A stretch of DNA of 7,673 bases from CAYLLT01 sp964591605 (GTDB lineage: Bacteria > Planctomycetota > Phycisphaerae > UBA1845 > PWPN01): contig CAZQEN010000361.1 in NCBI GenBank assembly GCA_964591605.1, forward strand, positions 1 through 7,673, given 5' to 3'. The notes beneath the pieces are model-generated. The model was not told where the DNA came from. It searched no databases and worked only from the letters and a program-made list of their open reading frames with translations. Below are positions 5,123 to 7,673 of the stretch, piece after piece. Position 1 is the stretch's first letter. Each line of letters begins with the position of its first letter. Position numbers and translations under genes: made by a program.

Positions 5123-5974
5123 GCCAAGGGCGCCAGAACCAGCGGCAAGGTGCGGAATCTCGTCGTGGTCAGCGACCTGCACTGCGGATGTCGACTGGGG
5201 CTGCATCCGGACGCCCCGACCCCGCTGGATGACGGCGGAGAATACGTCCCGTCCCGCCTGCAGCGCGTGGTGTACGCCTGGTGGAGGGAGTTCTGGACAA
5301 AGTGGGTCCCGGAAGCCTGCCATCGTGAGCCGTATGCCGTGCTGGTGATGGGGGACACGCTGGATGGTGTGCATCATCGCGCCACGACGCAGATCTCGCA
5401 GAATCTCGAGGATCAGGCTGAAGTGGCATACCGCCTGCTGGCGCCGATTGCCGAGCGCTGCACCGGTCGTTTCTACATGATCCGCGGCACCGAGGCACAC
5501 GTGGGGCCTTCGGCGGTCGAGGAGGAGCGCCTCGCGAAGCGGCTGGGCGCTGTGCCTGACCAGGATGGCCGCCACGCGCGCTGGGAGGCATGGATTCGGC
5601 TCGGGCAGGGCCTTATTCACGCAACGCACCACATCGGCACCACCGGCTCCCAGGCCTACGAGAGCACGGCGGTCATGAGGGAGCTGGCCGAGGCCTACAC
5701 GGAGGCCGGCCGATGGCGGCAGGCCCCGCCCGACGTGCTCATCCGCGGGCACCGTCACCGACACATCGAGATCCGCGTGCCCACGGCACTGGGTTATGGG
5801 ATCGCGTTTACCTGTCCCGCCTGGCAGCTCAAGACGCCGTTCACCTTTCGCGTTCCCGGCGCGCGGCAGTCAATGCCACAGATCGGGGGCAGCGTGGTAC
5901 GTCAGGGCGACCAGGACCTGTACACGCGTCATTGGGTTCGTTCGCCCGATCGAACTCCAGCCATCCAGCTCTGA
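5120..5974 (+). CDS. Calcineurin-like metallophosphoesterase, divergent phage clade
   Basis: A 284-residue predicted metal-dependent phosphoesterase. Metal-binding motifs occur in order: SDLH (18-21, D19 and H21), GDTLDG (78-83, D79), GTEAH (123-127), HATHH (167-171) and GHRHRH (210-215). The third motif normally reads GNH(E/D); here the metal-bridging asparagine is replaced by threonine (T124) with a histidine three residues on, marking a distinct subfamily. The other motifs are intact, so metal binding is likely, with altered chemistry possible. Substrate unknown; related enzymes act on nucleic-acid ends, cyclic nucleotides, dinucleotides or phosphoproteins. The gene context favours a DNA or nucleotide substrate. 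There is no signal peptide or membrane segment, so it should be cytoplasmic. The frame is open further upstream (to 4943), but that part overlaps the previous gene and is not family-like. Confidence 0.8.
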   Translation: MAKGARTSGKVRNLVVVSDLHCGCRLGLHPDAPTPLDDGGEYVPSRLQRVVYAWWREFWTKWVPEACHREPYAVLVMGDTLDGVHHRATTQISQNLEDQAEVAYRLLAPIAERCTGRFYMIRGTEAHVGPSAVEEERLAKRLGAVPDQDGRHARWEAWIRLGQGLIHATHHIGTTGSQAYESTAVMRELAEAYTEAGRWRQAPPDVLIRGHRHRHIEIRVPTALGYGIAFTCPAWQLKTPFTFRVPGARQSMPQIGGSVVRQGDQDLYTRHWVRSPDRTPAIQL

Positions 5975-6024
5975 CTCGACGCGACACCGAGGGCCTGCGG
6001 CGAGCTGCGCAGAGAGGAGGATGA

Positions 6025-6270
6025 ATGAGCCGGAAACGACCGCGGTTGACAGAAGAGCAGGTACGACGCGAGTGGGAAGCGATCATCACCCGCGCCTCGA
6101 TCCCGATCGGCACCGGACACACCGTGCTAGATCTCGTCCAGAAGTATCAGATCAGTGAGACGACGGCGAGGCGGCGAATTCGCAAGGCGATGGCGGACGG
6201 GAAAGTCCGCCGCATCGGCATACGAAACGGCGCGGTCGTGTACGACCTCCTGCGCAACGACAAGGGCTGA
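6025..6270 (+). CDS. Small helix-turn-helix DNA-binding protein
   Basis: An 81-residue basic protein. Residues about 34-55 form a clear helix-turn-helix, VLDLVQKYQISETTARRRIRKA, with the turn near ISETT and an Arg-rich recognition helix. A short wing-like strand pair follows (KVRRIGIRNGAVVYDLL, about 60-76), typical of small winged-helix regulators. The N-terminal helix TEEQVRREWEAII may mediate dimerisation. It could regulate the phage early region or act as a replication accessory protein; no family is named with confidence. GAGGAGG (6014-6020) lies 4 bases before the ATG. A second ATG at 6021, directly abutting the purine run, opens a different frame without family features. The helicase gene follows after a single base. 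Confidence 0.7.
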   Translation: MSRKRPRLTEEQVRREWEAIITRASIPIGTGHTVLDLVQKYQISETTARRRIRKAMADGKVRRIGIRNGAVVYDLLRNDKG

Positions 6271-6271
6271 T

Positions 6272-7673
6272 ATGGAGTTGCGGCCATATCAACGCGAGGC
6301 CGTCGAGGCCGTGTACCAGCATCTGCGCACGCGCGACGACAACCCCTGCGTCGTGATCCCCACGGCCGGCGGCAAAACCCCCGTCATGGCCACGATTTGC
6401 CGAGATGTGGTGAAGCAGTGGGACGGCCGCGTGCTCATCCTCGCGCACGTCAAGGAACTGCTGGAGCAAGCCGTCGACAAGCTCCACGCGATGGCGCCCG
6501 ACCTGTGGAACCGGATCGGCGTGTATTCAGCGGGCCTCAGGAGTCGGGACACCGATCATTCCATCATCGTGGCGGGCATTCAAAGCGTCTATCGCCGCGC
6601 CGCCGAGTTGGACCGGTTCGACCTCATTCTGATCGACGAAGCCCACATGATCCCGCCCGACGGCGAGGGCATGTACCGCACGTTCATAACCGACGCGAAG
6701 GTGGTTAACCCGAACGCGCGGCTCATTGGGCTGACGGCCACGCCGTACCGCATGACCACCGGCACGATCTGCGGGCCGGACAACCTACTCAATCACGTCT
6801 GTTACGAGGCGGGCGTTCGTGAGTTGATCGTGCAGGGCTACCTGTGTCCGCTCAAGAGCAAGGCCGGCAAGCGCAAGGTGGACACCTCGGGGCTTCACGT
6901 TCGCGGCGGCGAGTTCATCGCCAGTGAGGTCGAGAGGCTTATGGACGATGAGGCGCTGGTGCGCTCGGCCTGTCGCGAGATCCTCGAGCACACGCAGGAC
7001 CGACGATCGGTCTTGATCTTCGCGGCCGGCGTACAACATGCCCTGCACGTGCAGCGCGTCCTGGGCGAACTGGGTCAGAGCTGCGGTTTCGTCTGCGGCG
7101 ACACGCTGCCGTTCGAGCGGGCCGCGACGCTCAGGCGATTTCGGGACGGTGATCTTAAGTACCTGGTCAACGTCAACGTGCTCACGACCGGGTTCGATGC
7201 GCCAAACATCGACTGTGTCGTCTTGCTCCGCCCGACGAACTCACCTGGCCTCTACTACCAGATGGTTGGCCGCGGGTTTCGGCTGTATCCAGACAAGGTG
7301 GACTGCCTCGTTCTCGATTTCGGCGGCAACATCCTGCGTCATGGCCCGGTCGACGCCCTGCGCATCAAGGATCGCGACGCCGGCTCCGGTGAAGCGCCGG
7401 CCAAAGAATGCCCACAGTGCCAGGCGGTGGTTCACGCCGCCTATTCGCTGTGTCCCGAGTGTGGATTTCAGTTTCCGCCGCCGCAGCGCCAGCGCCACGA
7501 CCGCGAGGCCTCGACCGAGGGCGTGCTCTCCGGCACACCGACCGAGATCGAATACGACGTCACCGACACCTTCTACAGCGTGCACACCAAGCGCAACGCG
7601 GCCGAGGATCACCCGCGGTCCATGCGCGTCGAGTACCGCACCGGCTTCAATCAGTACGTTTCCGAGTGGGTAT
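6272..7673 (+). CDS. SF2 DEAD/DEAH-box helicase with zinc ribbon (3'-truncated by window)
   Basis: The frame runs without a stop to the window edge: 467 full codons. It has all core superfamily 2 motifs. RPYQREAV (4-11) is the start of domain 1 and TAGGKT (31-36, K35) is Walker A. AHVKELLEQ near 59-67 is motif Ia. IDEAH (121-125) is motif II, LTATP (154-158) motif III, TTGFDAP (305-311) motif V and QMVGRGFR (330-337) motif VI. After the helicase core come CPQC (380-383) and CPEC (394-397), a four-cysteine zinc ribbon. A C-terminal region follows, including YDVTDTFYSVHTKRN, which resembles the tail of phage SSL2-like (COG1061) helicases. It would unwind or remodel DNA at phage forks or recombination intermediates. 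AAGGG (6262-6266) is 5 bases before the ATG. Context links it to the resolvase and annealing genes. The missing end is probably some tens of residues. Confidence 0.88.
   Translation, partial: MELRPYQREAVEAVYQHLRTRDDNPCVVIPTAGGKTPVMATICRDVVKQWDGRVLILAHVKELLEQAVDKLHAMAPDLWNRIGVYSAGLRSRDTDHSIIVAGIQSVYRRAAELDRFDLILIDEAHMIPPDGEGMYRTFITDAKVVNPNARLIGLTATPYRMTTGTICGPDNLLNHVCYEAGVRELIVQGYLCPLKSKAGKRKVDTSGLHVRGGEFIASEVERLMDDEALVRSACREILEHTQDRRSVLIFAAGVQHALHVQRVLGELGQSCGFVCGDTLPFERAATLRRFRDGDLKYLVNVNVLTTGFDAPNIDCVVLLRPTNSPGLYYQMVGRGFRLYPDKVDCLVLDFGGNILRHGPVDALRIKDRDAGSGEAPAKECPQCQAVVHAAYSLCPECGFQFPPPQRQRHDREASTEGVLSGTPTEIEYDVTDTFYSVHTKRNAAEDHPRSMRVEYRTGFNQYVSEWV

Noticed and set aside
5995..6012. CTGCG/CGCAG hairpin before the small HTH gene
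   Set aside because: Five pairs with an 8-base loop is expected by chance in GC-rich DNA. It does not cover the Shine-Dalgarno at 6014-6020.
5796..6158. Alternative + strand frame containing the ATG at 6021
   Set aside because: It overlaps the end of the metallophosphoesterase and the HTH gene, lacks domain features, and its ATG abuts the purine run with no spacing.
1..7673. CRISPR array, tRNA, rRNA, IS element or attachment site
   Set aside because: No regularly spaced repeats, cloverleaf, transposase or integrase motifs, or terminal inverted repeats were seen on either strand.

Overview
All recognisable genes in this GC-rich window lie on the + strand, and most are packed closely or overlap. 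The content is that of a phage or prophage early region covering recombination, replication and nucleotide metabolism. The families are a sigma-like factor, a PD-(D/E)XK exonuclease, an AAA_24/Sak4-type ATPase, a DUF669 SSB-like protein, a RusA resolvase, a DUF4406-DUF6378 fusion, a metallophosphoesterase, a small helix-turn-helix protein and an SF2 DEAH helicase. No integrase, repressor, primase, polymerase, structural gene, tRNA or IS element is visible. Whether this is a free phage, a prophage or a contig piece therefore cannot be told. The host is probably a high-GC bacterium. A planctomycete is possible from general impression, but nothing in the window proves it.

Layout. Positions 1-1035 hold two unrecognised proteins: a 184-residue protein with a CxxC and a winged-helix-like C-terminus, and a protein of about 118 residues. 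A 24-bp imperfect tandem repeat and a perfect 8-bp dyad lie between them. Positions 1036-1889 hold a short sigma-like factor with a strong hairpin on each side, and a third hairpin that buries its Shine-Dalgarno sequence. Positions 1889-2701 encode the nuclease, whose stop codon is built into a further long hairpin. Positions 2850-5974 form a tight cluster: Sak4-like ATPase, DUF669, RusA, DUF4406-DUF6378 and metallophosphoesterase. Stop/start codons overlap at two of these junctions. Positions 6025-7673 hold a small HTH gene and a DEAH helicase that runs off the right edge. The helicase has no stop codon in the window and is easy to miss in an ORF scan limited to closed frames.

How the genes fit together (inference). 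The nuclease would resect double-strand ends. The Sak4-like ATPase would anneal or pair the exposed strand with help from the DUF669 protein. The SF2 helicase would remodel forks or branches, and RusA would cut Holliday junctions. The DUF4406-DUF6378 and metallophosphoesterase proteins suggest nucleotide or nucleic-acid end metabolism. The sigma-like factor near the start could redirect host RNA polymerase to phage promoters.

The most unusual signal is in the gaps rather than the genes. The larger gaps before 2850 contain strong dyad symmetry, and the downstream cluster has almost no noncoding DNA. All hairpins were found by eye; no folding software was run.
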